Notes: generated by a model not told the origin, from the sequence alone. A DNA stretch of 64,000 nt from Mesorhizobium sp. M4B.F.Ca.ET.203.01.1.1 (GCF_004791025.1 NZ_SRUO01000005.1:62001-126000), one strand, 5' to 3'. Shown: positions 54,571-63,042, counted from the stretch's first letter. Numbers and translations: made by a program.

Positions 54571-56225
54571 GCGGCCACCGCCGGCTGCTGGATCATGCCG
54601 GCCTGCTGGAGAGCCAGAGAAGCATCGGCAACGCTCTTGCCTACCTCTGCCCCGCCCTGAAGCGCGGCGGCAGCCTGTGTGAGGCCATCAACCGTATTCT
54701 GCTGGTCCGCCGCGTCCTGCTGCACCTGTTCATCGTTGAACCAGTCGGCCGGCGCCTGCGTGCCCCGCACGGCGTCCTTGGTGGCCTTCTGCCAGTCGAT
54801 GAGGGTTGCAACAGACTTGTCGATCTCCGCTGCAGCCGCGACGAGCTGGAGCGATTCCTGGAAGGCCTGAACGTTCTGCCTGCCCTCTGCCGTGTTGAGC
54901 GGACCCTCGAAGGTGAAAGTCACCTCCCGATCGCTCAGCGCCTTGGGCATCTCATCGATCTTGAAGGCGTTGTTCCTGATCGCCATCTGGAACGCCACAT
55001 CCAACAACGGCAAATGATATTCGCTCTCGATCGGCCCGGTGAACGGCAGGATGGCGCGGCGGTATTCCTCTAGCCTTGCCTGCGTCTCGAAGGCTGTCTT
55101 CTGCTGTGGCGGCAGCATGATCTTGTTGAGCAGGAAGGCTTCCGCAATGAGGTTGCGCACATCCTGCTTCATCTCCATGCCGAAGCTCAGGCCGCTTGAA
55201 GGCTGCTCCGTGAAGATGGCATCCTGGATTTTCTGGTCCGCCTCGAGGTCCACATAGGTCAGGCCGCCGGCATAGCGGTTCACGGCATCGCGGAAGATTT
55301 CCCCGCGCGCGAACATCGGCGCGTCAACCGCCTTCTCGCCCTGCTCCAGAAGGATGCGCGCCAGCGACTGGAGCATCCGAACGTCGGGCAGCGAATTGAT
55401 AGCGGCAGGACTGAACGCCTGCGGGAAACTCGATACAGTCCGCCACCTCGGAATGATGTAGTTGAAGACCGGCAGCGGCCCCTCGCCCAGCACCATTTCA
55501 TGCTCGCAGTCGACGTAGAGCGAGCAGAACGGGTTGTCCTTGTACTGGCGCCGCTTGGCTTTGTCGTCGCCGTAAATCTCATCGAATGGCAGGACGATAT
55601 GCCGAACCTTGAATTCCTTCGCCGGGTCTTTCTCTGCGGCTGTGATCACGTCCTGATGCAGGCTCTTCGCCCAGCGCATCTTCATGTTGCGCGCCGTCAT
55701 CGGCATGTTGCGCTGATTGTGGTCGATCCTGCCGACCTGGTTCAGCATCCACGCGCATTCCTTCGGATGCCAGGTCCGGAACAGGAAGTGCGTGCGATCC
55801 GGGCTTTCCTCCACCGACAGGACCGGGTTGCCGAAGGCTACCCAGTCGTGGTCGGCCTCATTGGTGGCGCGCACGAAATTCGCCTTGCGGTCATAGACCA
55901 GCCGGCGGAAATGGTTCGTCGCATACTCAAGCCAGCGCGCATTGGCGGGGTCTTCGTCAATCTCATCGAGACCGGTCTGCACCTTGAACCAGTCGCCCTG
56001 ACGAAGCAGCGCTCCGATGGTGTTGCCCAGCGTTTCCCGCGCTTGCACCTGGAACGAGTCCATCAGATCCATGGAGAAGTCATCGCCCAGCGTGAAGGAC
56101 TGGGTGAAGTCCGCGCGCATGGGATAGATGTACTCGGCAACCTCCTGGTTCAGCGAATTCCACTGCTCTTTTTTTGCGAAGAGCTTATCCCCGATGGAGA
56201 CCAATTCCTTAGCACGTGAGTCCAT
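54567..56225 (-). CDS. Portal (head-tail connector) protein
   Basis: A 552-residue protein of the T7 gp8-type head-to-tail connector group. Supporting segments: LFAKKEQWNSLNQEVAEYIY near residue 20, then RETLGNTIGALLRQGDWFK, and FGNPVLSVEES. The C-terminal stem/crown part is Gln/Ala-rich (QNTVDGLTQAAAALQGG). The ATG at 56223-56225 overlaps the preceding stop (TAATG); a longer frame to 56258 is disfavoured. Twelve copies form the DNA entry ring in this family. Upstream genes are terminase, so packaging order is normal. Confidence 0.87.
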   Translation of the reverse strand: MDSRAKELVSIGDKLFAKKEQWNSLNQEVAEYIYPMRADFTQSFTLGDDFSMDLMDSFQVQARETLGNTIGALLRQGDWFKVQTGLDEIDEDPANARWLEYATNHFRRLVYDRKANFVRATNEADHDWVAFGNPVLSVEESPDRTHFLFRTWHPKECAWMLNQVGRIDHNQRNMPMTARNMKMRWAKSLHQDVITAAEKDPAKEFKVRHIVLPFDEIYGDDKAKRRQYKDNPFCSLYVDCEHEMVLGEGPLPVFNYIIPRWRTVSSFPQAFSPAAINSLPDVRMLQSLARILLEQGEKAVDAPMFARGEIFRDAVNRYAGGLTYVDLEADQKIQDAIFTEQPSSGLSFGMEMKQDVRNLIAEAFLLNKIMLPPQQKTAFETQARLEEYRRAILPFTGPIESEYHLPLLDVAFQMAIRNNAFKIDEMPKALSDREVTFTFEGPLNTAEGRQNVQAFQESLQLVAAAAEIDKSVATLIDWQKATKDAVRGTQAPADWFNDEQVQQDAADQQNTVDGLTQAAAALQGGAEVGKSVADASLALQQAGMIQQPAVAA

Positions 56226-56851
56226 TAGTTGCTCACCACCAATCGAACGGCGCCCCACTCCGCCGGGACAACCGGCGGGCCGTCCTCTGTCCAGAGGGAT
56301 ACGGAATTCACGGCTAGGTCTTTGAGAGGCCTAATGGCTGTGCAGAAATGACATTCTTCGCTGAAGCGCCGCACAGGCGACTCTCGTACAATCTTCGCCC
56401 ACTGCCACCCGATGAGGTTTGCTGTGTCGGTTGCGTCGTCGTAATGCGCGAGAACATAGATATCCGCCCGCACCTTGCCTTTAGGAACGACAATGGCGGA
56501 TGCGCGACGCGAGGTCTTCACGTCAACTGAGAATGAACCAAACCCATCTTCGCCGAAGAAGAGGGGCACCCAGAAATCCTCACCATTATCACCGCTGGGC
56601 TGATCCCAGTAGACAATCGGTTCACGGAAGGATTCGGCAAAGGCTTGCTCACCTTTCAAGCCGACATAATGCCTGTCGTATGCGCGCTCAAAGTTCTGGC
56701 CGTTACCAGCATGCATCCTAGCCCGTAGCATAGCTGTCGCCTTTAGCGGGTCAGCCATTGCATGCACGGAACCGACGAAAGCACTCTGGTTTCTGTACAT
56801 GTCCGAGAGGCGTATGCTTGCCTCACAGAACCTAAGTAGGCGCGATGTCAA
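56225..56851 (-). CDS. Nuclease-like protein (PD-(D/E)xK-type pattern)
   Basis: A 208-residue soluble protein. Its core reads GLKGEQAFAESF, then NGEDFWVPLFF and FSVDVKTSRRASAIVV, a Glu...Asp...DxK spacing typical of PD-(D/E)xK nucleases (E in GEQAF, D in GEDF, DVK). The rest has a beta-sheet pattern including IYVLAHYDD and LIGWQW. The start appears to be a TTG overlapping the previous stop by four bases. It is inserted between the terminase group and the portal. Role, for example in genome trimming or homing, is unknown. Confidence 0.62.
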   Translation of the reverse strand: MTSRLLRFCEASIRLSDMYRNQSAFVGSVHAMADPLKATAMLRARMHAGNGQNFERAYDRHYVGLKGEQAFAESFREPIVYWDQPSGDNGEDFWVPLFFGEDGFGSFSVDVKTSRRASAIVVPKGKVRADIYVLAHYDDATDTANLIGWQWAKIVRESPVRRFSEECHFCTAIRPLKDLAVNSVSLWTEDGPPVVPAEWGAVRLVVSN

Positions 56852-57057
56852 CCGGCTTGGCCTAGCAAACTATTGCCGTAGCTCGTGGTACCAGCCTGCC
56901 CACCATTCTGGCGCGACAGCATCGTGGATGCGCGACCGGTGCGCGCTGCAACCTGTTGGCGCTGGCGGAGGTCGGCGGCCTTGGAGGCTGCATCGTCCGG
57001 TACGGGCATGGGGGTGGGATCGGCCACCTTTGGCTTGCTGCCGAAAAGACCGCTCAT
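56848..57057 (-). CDS. Small phage protein between terminase and portal genes
   Basis: A 69-residue protein: MSGLFGSKPKVADPTPMPVP then a QVAARTGRASTMLSRQNGGQ segment and a SYGNSLLGQAG end. The ARTGRASTML and LLG pattern recurs in podovirus proteins at this position, from memory. It starts within the terminase stop (TGATG) and runs into the nuclease-like gene start. Possible portal-ring or packaging accessory. Confidence 0.68.
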   Translation of the reverse strand: MSGLFGSKPKVADPTPMPVPDDAASKAADLRQRQQVAARTGRASTMLSRQNGGQAGTTSYGNSLLGQAG

Positions 57058-58628
57058 CAGGCTCTCCGTTTCTTCATGTTGGAATGACCGAGGACCACAG
57101 TTGGCCGCCGGCCGTTTGCATTGGAGTGGGTGCGAATGCGTGCCGACACGCTGCTCTCGCCGTACCCCCAGGCATTGACGACGCAATCGCCTTTGTCGGG
57201 GGAGCGGCCGAGCCGTTTCTTGATGTCTTCCTTGGCTTCGATCAGGATGCCGTTCTTACCCAACTTCCACGTCGGGGCTGCTAGATCAGCCAGCAGTTCA
57301 GGATCGGGCGGGAGCGCTATTGGCTCACCCAGATTTGGCTCCAGCGCCTCGCGGAACAGCCACCAGACCTCGGCCCGCTTGTTGGTGAATTTAAGCTTGC
57401 CGTCGCGGGCTCGCTTCTTGCTCTCCGAGGAGCCGTTGTGCCCATAGAGCGTGAGGCTCTGAACGTTGTTTTTCAGGTGCGAATAGACGCCCGACCCGTA
57501 GCCACCGCCCATGTCGATGACGATCGGGCAACCATCCCGCATCAGCGAAAGGTCACGCGCGGCAAGGTCGATCGGGTCAACCAAACCCTTGAGCTTTTCC
57601 GATACAATCTCGTCGTACCAATGACCATGCCGTCTGGCATAGGCGTTGGCGTCCCCGCCTCCGAGCGCAACGTCATGGCTCAGAACGGACATCCCGACGC
57701 CCTTGGGGGGCTCTGGCGTCCAGCGCGCTTGCGCCGCCCTGATCCACTCTGTTGGGATCACCTGGAACGCAGTATCCTTGATCGCCGCATCGAAGCGGCC
57801 TTCACGAAGCCGGATGCGCAACTCTTCAGGCATTGCCTCAAGAACAGAGGCGTAATCCGTTTCCATCAAGTCGGGGTTATCTTCAAGCCTGGACGGAATG
57901 AACGTCCTTGACCGAGGCTTTACCGGCTTACCATCAACCTCGATCTGATCGGGGCCGTCACACTCGACATCCTCGCCCTTGATTGTCGTGTACCAGCGCA
58001 ATTCGCCTGGCTTTGCCGGGTTCGGGTGCGTTGGGTCTAGCCAGGCACCCCAATACTTGGTCACCCAATAGCCATCCGACGTTGTGGGCGGGTTTCCCGT
58101 GGCGATAACACGGCACCTTTCGCCGCCGGCCGAACGATTCCAGCCGATGATGTAGCGGAACTGGCTTTCGCTGAACTGGGTGATCTCATCAAATGCCTTG
58201 AGCGGGGCGGCTCGCCCCTGCCATTTCTCCTTATCGGCCTCGTCCTTAACGCCGGCCAACTCGATCATCTTGCCGTCTGGCAACTTCCAGATTTTATCCT
58301 GGCCATTGAAGCCGTCAGAAGACCCAACGATGCGACGCAATTCTTCGACAATGCCGCGTAACTGCGTGGCCTCACGTCGGAAGATGTGGCTATGCGAGAA
58401 CTCGTTAATCGCCAAGCCGCAAATCAATGCCGACTTGCCGCCGCCGGCCGCGCCGCCGTAAAACAACTCGTCCGCGTCGGAATAGTACGCGTCCGTTTGC
58501 GGGCCAGGGTTAGGTTTGAACGCCATCGCCAGCTTCGGCGCGACGAGAGACTTCAGGCTGTCCTTCTGCTTGCCCGACAACTTCGCAATCAACGCCTCAA
58601 TTTGGCGCAGATCAACCGGCTGCGTCAT
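57057..58628 (-). CDS. Terminase large subunit
   Basis: A 523-residue packaging motor. ATPase Walker A is GGAAGGGKS at residues 58-66 and Walker B is LKAFDEI at 143-149; the coupling motif region follows (VIATGNPPT). The C-terminal nuclease domain has RNase H-like acidic residues in SHDVALGGGDANAY, VIDMGGGYGSG and SPDKGDCVVNAW. It cuts and translocates phage DNA into the head. The start overlaps the small-subunit stop by about 17 bases. Confidence 0.92.
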   Translation of the reverse strand: MTQPVDLRQIEALIAKLSGKQKDSLKSLVAPKLAMAFKPNPGPQTDAYYSDADELFYGGAAGGGKSALICGLAINEFSHSHIFRREATQLRGIVEELRRIVGSSDGFNGQDKIWKLPDGKMIELAGVKDEADKEKWQGRAAPLKAFDEITQFSESQFRYIIGWNRSAGGERCRVIATGNPPTTSDGYWVTKYWGAWLDPTHPNPAKPGELRWYTTIKGEDVECDGPDQIEVDGKPVKPRSRTFIPSRLEDNPDLMETDYASVLEAMPEELRIRLREGRFDAAIKDTAFQVIPTEWIRAAQARWTPEPPKGVGMSVLSHDVALGGGDANAYARRHGHWYDEIVSEKLKGLVDPIDLAARDLSLMRDGCPIVIDMGGGYGSGVYSHLKNNVQSLTLYGHNGSSESKKRARDGKLKFTNKRAEVWWLFREALEPNLGEPIALPPDPELLADLAAPTWKLGKNGILIEAKEDIKKRLGRSPDKGDCVVNAWGYGESSVSARIRTHSNANGRRPTVVLGHSNMKKRRA

Positions 58629-59118
58629 TTACCATAGCTTCCGAGAACAGGAGCGCCACGGCCCTAGCAAGATCCCGGTCGGTCACATCTGTACGGATTG
58701 GGCCGCCGTCCCTGCCTGTGATCTCTGATTTGTCGGCTAGGCCCAAATCGCGGGCGATGATGTTGGCGTTCAGCAACTCAGCCGATGCGCCCTCAAACTT
58801 CTGTGTGCGAATGATATCGTCTATGCGCGCGGTGATGTCACCAAAACCTTCGCGCTCGCGATACTCAGACCATGCCTGCCGGCTGATATCGAGGAAGATG
58901 CACAAACCCGTAACGGTCATCGCTCGCATCTTAGCGATCGGTTCGTGCGTATTTGCGCCCTGGTAGGATGTGACCTTATCTTCCCAGAGCGGATTGGCCT
59001 CCACCCATGCGAAATATTCACAGGCACCGGCCCACAGATCATCCGGAGTCGCGAAGATTGGAGCCCGTCCGTGTGAGCTGCGGGCCTCCCAGAACTTGTT
59101 CCCAAGTGGTGCCGACAA
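58612..59118 (-). CDS. Terminase small subunit
   Basis: A 168-residue DNA-recognition subunit. The DLWAGACEYFAWVEANPLWE segment is characteristic of the P22 gp3-like small terminases; VTGLCIFLDISRQAWSEYRE is the helical region and AELLNANIIARDLGLADKS follows. A TTG at 59116-59118 is chosen because GGAGG lies eight bases upstream; a TTG at 59133 would give five more residues with no ribosome site. Packaging signal (pac or cos) not seen. Confidence 0.85.
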   Translation of the reverse strand: MSAPLGNKFWEARSSHGRAPIFATPDDLWAGACEYFAWVEANPLWEDKVTSYQGANTHEPIAKMRAMTVTGLCIFLDISRQAWSEYREREGFGDITARIDDIIRTQKFEGASAELLNANIIARDLGLADKSEITGRDGGPIRTDVTDRDLARAVALLFSEAMVNDAAG

Positions 59119-59139
59119 GCTTGTTGCCTCCAAGCCGGT

Positions 59140-59310
59140 TCACTCGCCCTTGACCGCAAAGAGCGCTTCGAGGACTTCCTGTTGCGTCTCTTGCCTGGCC
59201 TTCTTCTCCGCTATGGAGACGGCCAGTGCGATCTGGCGGCGCGCTTCCTCTTGTGCCTGGCGCTGTTCTGCCGGGGAGAGTGTTGCGCGCCGCTTGGCGA
59301 GTGGGTTCAT
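59140..59310 (-). CDS. Small helical protein upstream of the terminase
   Basis: A 56-residue protein, MNPLAKRRATLSPAEQRQAQ, with a long charged helix (residues 12-50) that is probably a coiled coil. Its start overlaps the upstream stop (TAATG) and its stop lies just before the terminase region. Could be a small packaging accessory; not recognised. Confidence 0.55.
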   Translation of the reverse strand: MNPLAKRRATLSPAEQRQAQEEARRQIALAVSIAEKKARQETQQEVLEALFAVKGE

Positions 59311-59777
59311 TAAGCGTTCTGGAGCGTGGACGAGATGACGCGCGTACCATTCGGCAGATAGAGGCCGAGGAACGCTGCTTCGGTTCCGGTGTCCGTCCAG
59401 GTGAGAGCGATGACGCCCGAGGTGGTCGAGATGGCCTTGAACACCTTCTTGGCGACGATGGCCAGAAGCTTGCCCGAGGCGCCGATGGCAATGCCGGTGG
59501 AACCGCCAGTGGCCACGAAGTCGGTGCCGCCCGAGTTGAGCAGCATCACAATATCGACGGTCTCGGCGTAATCGATCGCGTTGCCGTGAACATCCTTGAG
59601 CGTGATGGTGATGGCGCGCACGTCGGCGGCTTCGGCGCCAACCGTGATCGAGGCGTCAACGCACTTGGGCGTGATGTCGAGGACGGCAGTCGGGTTCTGC
59701 GCGGCGAGCTGGCCGTAGGCACCGACGCCAAGGCGCTTGCCCATGATTGACTTGAAGGTGCGGGGCTGAGTGGTCAT
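59310..59777 (-). CDS. Phage protein of unknown function, beta-rich
   Basis: A 155-residue protein: MTTQPRTFKSIMGKRLGVGA then a beta-rich body with AVLDITPKCVDASI and DIVMLLNSGGTDFVATGG. It is Gly/Thr/Ala-rich, as many virion beta-sandwich proteins are. It lies between the SGNH-type virion gene and the terminase genes. Structural role inferred only from position; family not recognised. Confidence 0.5.
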   Translation of the reverse strand: MTTQPRTFKSIMGKRLGVGAYGQLAAQNPTAVLDITPKCVDASITVGAEAADVRAITITLKDVHGNAIDYAETVDIVMLLNSGGTDFVATGGSTGIAIGASGKLLAIVAKKVFKAISTTSGVIALTWTDTGTEAAFLGLYLPNGTRVISSTLQNA

Positions 59778-59851
59778 TTGCGTTTATCCTTTGCTTGACC
59801 GTGAAAAGCCCGCTTCCGAGGCGGGCGGCTACACTGCTCTTAGGCAGGATT

Positions 59852-60118
59852 TCAGGATTTCAGATCGCCGGGGATGACGGCCCACTCAATGGGTGCCGAG
59901 TGCGAGGTGACATTGAGGCGGATCGTGGTCATTGCCGGCGATTCCCAGACGTTCGAATAGTCTGCGGTGATGGCCGTGACGACCTTGATCCAGTTGCCAG
60001 ACGGCATCTTCTCTTCGATGTCCACGGAGCCGGTGCCGAAGTCCATCTTGATCGCGAACTTGTAGTTCGGGCCGACTGCCGTAAGGGCGCCGGTTCCGCT
60101 TGTGGTGCCAGTTGCCAT
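59852..60118 (-). CDS. Small beta-rich phage protein
   Basis: An 88-residue protein, MATGTTSGTGALTAVGPNYK, with KMPSGNWIKVVTAITADYSN and a C-terminal SHSAPIEWAVIPGDLKS. The regular beta pattern suggests a small decoration or head-fibre protein. AGGGG precedes the ATG at a distance of six bases. Function not recognised. Confidence 0.5.
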   Translation of the reverse strand: MATGTTSGTGALTAVGPNYKFAIKMDFGTGSVDIEEKMPSGNWIKVVTAITADYSNVWESPAMTTIRLNVTSHSAPIEWAVIPGDLKS

Positions 60119-60139
60119 TTTTAGGCCCCTATCGGTTGA

Positions 60140-61729
60140 TCAGGCGATGACGACGCCTGGAGAAATGCTTTCTGCACCACGGCCGGCAGGATTTGCCGCC
60201 GACACGCCGCACGTGATTGTGGTCCCGCTGTCGCCCGCGACAAGCGTGTAGGTCTTGGCCACACCTGTGGTTGACGAGATAAACGCGCCGTTGCGATACC
60301 AGCGATAGCCGAGCGTCTGCGCGATGCTGCCCGAATTGTTGGTCCACGTCCCGTCGTTGGCCGTGAGGACCGAACCGACAGTCAGCGTCCCGGTCGGCGC
60401 TGTCGGGGCCACGCTCACCGTGGGCACAGAGCCTGCATTGCGTTGTGTGCGCGGGCTGGTCTGCTTCTTGCATGAGATGCTGTAGATGGTGGCAGTGAAC
60501 GCTCCGGCGCCAGCCGCAGCCGCAACGCGAACCGTTGGACGCACCGCCGTTGACTTGGCGAGCCAGACAGGCGTGATCGACTTCGCGCGGATCGCCTGCA
60601 CTGCGGGATCGAGCAGGAAGCCGGCCGCGAAGTAGTTGGCGACGTTGAGGTTGTCCTCTATGCGGGAGACGATGACGCCACCAGACTGCACGTCGGCCGA
60701 CATCTTCACCCAGTCGGTGCCTGAAACAACCGTGACATTCGTTGTCGGGCGGATGCGGAAGGTCGAGGCGCTCGCGCCTGGTGTGATATCCAGCGTCCAC
60801 ACTCCATTTGAGACCGACGAGACGGCTGTCGCGGTCGTGCCGGAAGCATATTCGATCGTCCAGCCAGCCGGGACTGTTCCTGTCAGGTTGGCGCCAACCG
60901 AGTTCGTTCCGCCCGAACCGGCAATGGCCGGGCACAGTTCGGAATTGCCGTTGAGCGCCATGATGTCGCCGGCTGCGATGATCGACTGCAGTTTGGGCAG
61001 CAACAGGGCCGATGCTGCGTAGGCACCCGCTGCTGTCGGGTGCAGTGCGTCAGCCATGAACGCCACATCAACGATGTCGTCGGCGTTCGGGTCGTAGGCA
61101 CTCCACAGGTCGATGAAGTCCACCTTGCCGGGGTTGGCGTCAGCGATGGCCTTGAAGCCGAGATTGACAGCCTTGCGACCCGCGATGCGTTGCGCGGTGT
61201 TCTGCGCCGTTCCTGTCGGGCGTACACCGATGATCAGGAGCCTCTTGCCGGCCGCGATGACATCGTTGGCGAAGGATTGCGCGTTGGCGATGCAACTGGT
61301 CTGCGCCGAACCGTTCTCGAGGCCGTCATTGGTGCCAGCCGCCCAGACGTAGAGATCGGCGCTTTGCGACAGGCCGTTCGACTTGCGCGCCAGCACCGTG
61401 TCCGAGGTCTGCCCGGCATAGCCCTGATCGGCGCCGTAGAAGCCGCGACCATAGGGAACGTCATAGGTGTCGGCCGCCGGCCATGTGTCGATGTTGAACC
61501 GGGGATCCTGCGCCAGGCACTGCTGAAGCTCGCCTTGATTGTTGGCGGTGATGTTGAAGTTCGAGACGCCAGAGGAGGCGCCGTTGTTGTATTCCAGAAT
61601 GCTGTCGCCCATGAAGACGACGAGCGCACCAGCGGCGAGCTGCGAGACCGACGACGCCCATTTATCTGCGAGGGGCCCGGAGACTGGACCCCTTATGGCT
61701 GATCGAACTGGAGAGCGCAGCAGTGCCAC
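60140..61729 (-). CDS. Virion-associated SGNH/GDSL-type hydrolase with C-terminal beta domains
   Basis: A 529-residue protein. SGNH blocks are seen: FMGDSILEYN with nucleophile S43 (residues 39-48), AAGTNDGLE with N134, and ADALHPTAAG with D227 and H230. Residues from 250 on hold two beta-sandwich modules; the last (PTVSVAPTAPTGTLTVGSVL) is an Ig-like repeat. It probably deacylates a surface polysaccharide, as in some tail spikes. Start is GTG at 61727-61729, immediately after a tiny ORF stop. Its place upstream of the terminase is unusual for a tail spike. Confidence 0.78.
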   Translation of the reverse strand: MALLRSPVRSAIRGPVSGPLADKWASSVSQLAAGALVVFMGDSILEYNNGASSGVSNFNITANNQGELQQCLAQDPRFNIDTWPAADTYDVPYGRGFYGADQGYAGQTSDTVLARKSNGLSQSADLYVWAAGTNDGLENGSAQTSCIANAQSFANDVIAAGKRLLIIGVRPTGTAQNTAQRIAGRKAVNLGFKAIADANPGKVDFIDLWSAYDPNADDIVDVAFMADALHPTAAGAYAASALLLPKLQSIIAAGDIMALNGNSELCPAIAGSGGTNSVGANLTGTVPAGWTIEYASGTTATAVSSVSNGVWTLDITPGASASTFRIRPTTNVTVVSGTDWVKMSADVQSGGVIVSRIEDNLNVANYFAAGFLLDPAVQAIRAKSITPVWLAKSTAVRPTVRVAAAAGAGAFTATIYSISCKKQTSPRTQRNAGSVPTVSVAPTAPTGTLTVGSVLTANDGTWTNNSGSIAQTLGYRWYRNGAFISSTTGVAKTYTLVAGDSGTTITCGVSAANPAGRGAESISPGVVIA

Positions 61730-61773
61730 TTAGCCACCTCTCCCAATCGGATCCTTCAGAAGGGTTGACATGC

Positions 61774-61893
61774 TCAACCCCGTTTGGTGAGGCCGTTCCC
61801 GACGCTGCACAAAGCGCTGCCGACCCAACCTGCGACGATGATTAAACTTGCGATGCACGCGCCGATGACGGCGATGCCGATCAAAATATTCAC
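61774..61893 (-). CDS. Small one-helix protein followed by a 13-codon frame
   Basis: A 39-residue frame with GTG start: reading V/MNILIGIAVIGACIASLIIV, one membrane helix, then AGWVGSALCSVGNGL and a basic end. It is followed directly by a 13-codon ATG frame (61730-61771) leading to the SGNH gene, which may serve for translational coupling. Function unknown. Confidence 0.4.
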   Translation of the reverse strand: MNILIGIAVIGACIASLIIVAGWVGSALCSVGNGLTKRG

Positions 61894-61898
61894 AGGGG

Positions 61899-62075
61899 TC
61901 AGCCGAATTCTTCGATCTGATCCGCATGAGCGCGGAGGATTTCGGCAACTTCTGCCAAGCTGAAATCGTGCGCCATCAGCATGATCGCGTTGTTCAGCGC
62001 AGCCTTGGACTGCTGCTGGCGGAAGCGGTTGATCTCTCGCTTGGCGGTGTTCTCGATCTGGCGGGGTTCGCCCAT
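61899..62075 (-). CDS. Small helical phage protein
   Basis: A 58-residue protein: MGEPRQIENTAKREINRFRQ then a helical end (FSLAEVAEILRAHADQIEEF). Start overlaps the upstream stop by one base (TGATG), a strong sign of coupling. It is entirely helical and may bind nucleic acid or protein. Not recognised. Confidence 0.5.
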   Translation of the reverse strand: MGEPRQIENTAKREINRFRQQQSKAALNNAIMLMAHDFSLAEVAEILRAHADQIEEFG

Positions 62076-62260
62076 CAGAAAAGCCGGTAGAGTTCGGCGC
62101 GGTTCGAATAGAGAGCAGCCGCGAATTCCGGCTCCATCGGCGCTTGGCTCTCCTGCATCTTGCGAAAGGCGCGCATCAGGTCATTTGCCAGGATGTCGTT
62201 GTCCGTGACGCGGTTAAGGCCGGCAACGAATGCGTCGTAGCGCTGCGCATCTTCGTTCAT
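62075..62260 (-). CDS. Small helical phage protein
   Basis: A 61-residue protein, MNEDAQRYDAFVAGLNRVTD, acidic and helical, ending in RAELYRLF. GAGGCACG precedes the ATG. It is the first gene after the 62.45 kb promoter and is coupled to the next small gene. No family recognised. Confidence 0.5.
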   Translation of the reverse strand: MNEDAQRYDAFVAGLNRVTDNDILANDLMRAFRKMQESQAPMEPEFAAALYSNRAELYRLF

Positions 62261-62448
62261 CGTGCCTCGCTGTGGGTTTGCAGGCGGCTCCACGCGATCG
62301 GGAGCGCTTACCCGTAGGCAATGCCGTTCACGGCGATGTCCGGTGCCTGCAAAGGGTGGATTTTGGCAAAGAGGTGGTGAGCGCTGGGAAGGTGAATTTC
62401 CCGCTGATGAGCCGTGACGTGTCCCTGTCGCCCAAATCACCTCCAGAA
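62261..62448 (-). other. Leader region after the late promoter
   Basis: From the predicted start near 62442 down to the first gene is about 180 bases. It opens with CTGGAGGTGAT, a perfect Shine-Dalgarno-like element (62433-62443) with no suitable start codon in the right window (only a TTG, two bases after it). No hairpin with a T-run was found. It may hold a binding site for the NusG-like or other antitermination factor. Confidence 0.35.
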
Positions 62449-62477
62449 AATATACAGGCGAAAGTTTTCTATTGCAA
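62449..62477 (-). promoter_or_regulatory. Strong sigma-70-type promoter for the leftward late operon
   Basis: On the minus strand TTGCAA (62472-62477) and TATATT (62449-62454) are separated by exactly 17 bases in an AT-rich stretch. It lies right after the NusG-like gene and before the small genes and virion block. A GATTC (GANTC) site lies at 62506-62510, about 30 bases upstream of the -35. Promoter activity is inferred. Confidence 0.65.
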
Positions 62478-62481
62478 GCCC

Positions 62482-63024
62482 CTATGCAACCAGAAGCGTG
62501 CCGTCGATTCCGATGGTTGTAAGCCCGGAAGAGTTGAGGCTATCGACCAGTCGCATAAGCTTCTTGTCGCCGAGATTGCGGGCGCGCTTGCGGATGGCCT
62601 TCTGCTTGTTGAGGGCCTGCCGGTCGAAGTCGGCTTCAGACAGCGCCTCTGCCGTGCGCAACACCAGGATATCCCCCAGCGCTATGGGAAGCGGCTGCCC
62701 GGCAACGCCGACGATACCAGCCACACCCGGCACTTCCTGGAGCTTGAGGAAGTTGCACGGTCCCTTGATGAACACATAGCCGGTTAGGAGCGCGAACCGC
62801 CTTGCCTTCCAGAGATCGGTGCGGCGCCGATCTCGGATCAATCGCTTTTCGGCCGGCATGTAGTGGATGAACCCGGCATCGGTCAGCGCGCGCTCGATCG
62901 CCGAGACGCTGGCGTTGAGGCTGGGGACGATGCGATAGCCCTTCACGCTCCGCGTCGTCTCGACGGCGAATTCGCGTTGCGGCATCTGAGCGCCGGCTGA
63001 TGTCCTGATCGCGTACCACGTCAT
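62482..63024 (-). CDS. NusG-like (NGN-domain) transcription factor without a KOW domain
   Basis: A 180-residue protein. The N-terminal TWYAIRTSAGAQ opening, helical segment, and TGYVFIKGP followed by VPGVAGIVGVAG at residues 80-110 match the NGN domain of NusG and its paralogues, which bind RNA polymerase. The C-terminal 60 residues (SEADFDRQALNKQKAIRKRA) are basic and helical; no KOW motif (GDxV...GPF) is visible. Phage antitermination or late-gene pausing control is likely. The next element is a strong promoter for the virion operon. Confidence 0.72.
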   Translation of the reverse strand: MTWYAIRTSAGAQMPQREFAVETTRSVKGYRIVPSLNASVSAIERALTDAGFIHYMPAEKRLIRDRRRTDLWKARRFALLTGYVFIKGPCNFLKLQEVPGVAGIVGVAGQPLPIALGDILVLRTAEALSEADFDRQALNKQKAIRKRARNLGDKKLMRLVDSLNSSGLTTIGIDGTLLVA

Positions 63025-63042
63025 AGCGCTATCCTCGCTGTC

